This document shows, in pieces, positions 13,366 through 13,583 of a stretch of DNA of 13,583 nt (positions are counted from its first letter, which is position 1; the number at the start of each line of letters is the position of its first letter). Position numbers and translations under genes: made by a program. This stretch comes from Prosthecobacter debontii (GTDB lineage Bacteria > Verrucomicrobiota > Verrucomicrobiia > Verrucomicrobiales > Akkermansiaceae): assembly GCA_945885485.1 (NCBI GenBank), contig CAMCYT010000050.1:1-13583 (forward strand), in the 5' to 3' direction. The notes beneath the pieces are model-generated. The model did not search any database. It was not told the origin of the DNA and was given only the letters and a program-made list of their open reading frames with translations.

Positions 13366-13583
13366 TTACCAACTATCCAGCCCAGTGGTCGGCTGCAGGC
13401 CATGCATCAGGTTGAAAGATTGCACGGCTTGTCCGCCCGCGCCTTTGCCGAGATTGTCTTCGGCAGACATGAGGATCAAACGATTGGTGCGTGGATCGAC
13501 TTCGAAACCGATATCGATAAAGTTGGTCCGGGTGACCATTTTGGTATCGGCGGGTTTGCCTTGTCCTAGCAAGCGGACGAAAG
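13366..13583 (-). CDS. argC: N-acetyl-gamma-glutamyl-phosphate reductase, C-terminal end (partial)
   Basis: ArgC makes N-acetylglutamate semialdehyde from N-acetylglutamyl phosphate using NADPH, the third step of arginine biosynthesis, in the cytoplasm. Only the last 72 or so codons are in the window; the 5' end lies beyond the right edge. The visible part carries the family's C-terminal features: an FVRLL start, TRTNFIDIGFEVD, a SAEDNLGKGAGGQAVQ block (the usual DNLxKGAAGQAVQ), and NLMHGLQPTTGL before the stop. The reading frame is intact to the edge. The remaining gap to the tRNA (13299-13365) has no clear terminator. Confidence 0.9.
   Translation of the reverse strand, partial: FVRLLGQGKPADTKMVTRTNFIDIGFEVDPRTNRLILMSAEDNLGKGAGGQAVQSFNLMHGLQPTTGLDSW

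Overview
The window looks like a stretch of ordinary chromosome from a member of the Verrucomicrobia or a close relative in the PVC superphylum. This is an inference. It rests on the Chlamydia-type ribonucleotide reductase (no radical tyrosine in NrdB, three ATP-cone-like units in NrdA), a zinc-ribbon/kinase/TPR fusion protein, weak or absent Shine-Dalgarno sequences before most starts, and abundant short palindromic and heptad repeats in the gaps. I see no phage, transposase, plasmid, CRISPR or defence genes.

Layout from left to right. Positions 23-1864 (+) encode a membrane-anchored Ser/Thr protein kinase. Positions 1940-3823 (+) encode a POT/PTR-family proton:peptide symporter with a large extra loop before its last membrane helix. 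Its 3' end overlaps by 50 bp, tail to tail, with a dicarboxylate/amino-acid:cation symporter gene at 3774-5165 (-). A 415-bp gap (5166-5580) follows, with a good sigma70-type promoter for the symporter on the minus strand and, on the plus strand, a candidate NrdR operator pair overlapping a -10 element. This leads into nrdB (5581-6711) and nrdA (about 6853-10152), the two subunits of an aerobic class I ribonucleotide reductase. The nrdB-nrdA spacer holds three inverted repeats.

The second half is smaller genes separated by repeat-rich gaps. A gap at 10153-10525 contains a REPIN-like pair of inverted palindromes with compensating stem changes. Next come a Tat-type metallophosphoesterase (10526-11386, -), a small coiled-coil lipoprotein (11563-11925, +), an inverted pair of 7-bp-period arrays (11962-12069), an endonuclease/exonuclease/phosphatase-family protein (12191-12964, +), and a duplicated non-coding stretch containing a copy of a tRNA 3' end. 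A tRNA-Ser(GGA) gene (13209-13298, -) has its 3' end inside a perfect 19-bp hairpin. The 3' end of argC (-) runs off the right edge.

Only nrdB and nrdA clearly work together: they form one enzyme that makes deoxyribonucleotides, probably transcribed together and possibly under NrdR. The two transporters both suggest uptake of peptides and acidic amino acids but are transcribed convergently. The most notable signals are the radical-site substitution in NrdB, the operator geometry in front of it, the pseudopilin-like motifs in the transporter loop, and the structured repeats. I do not see a convincing new multi-gene system.
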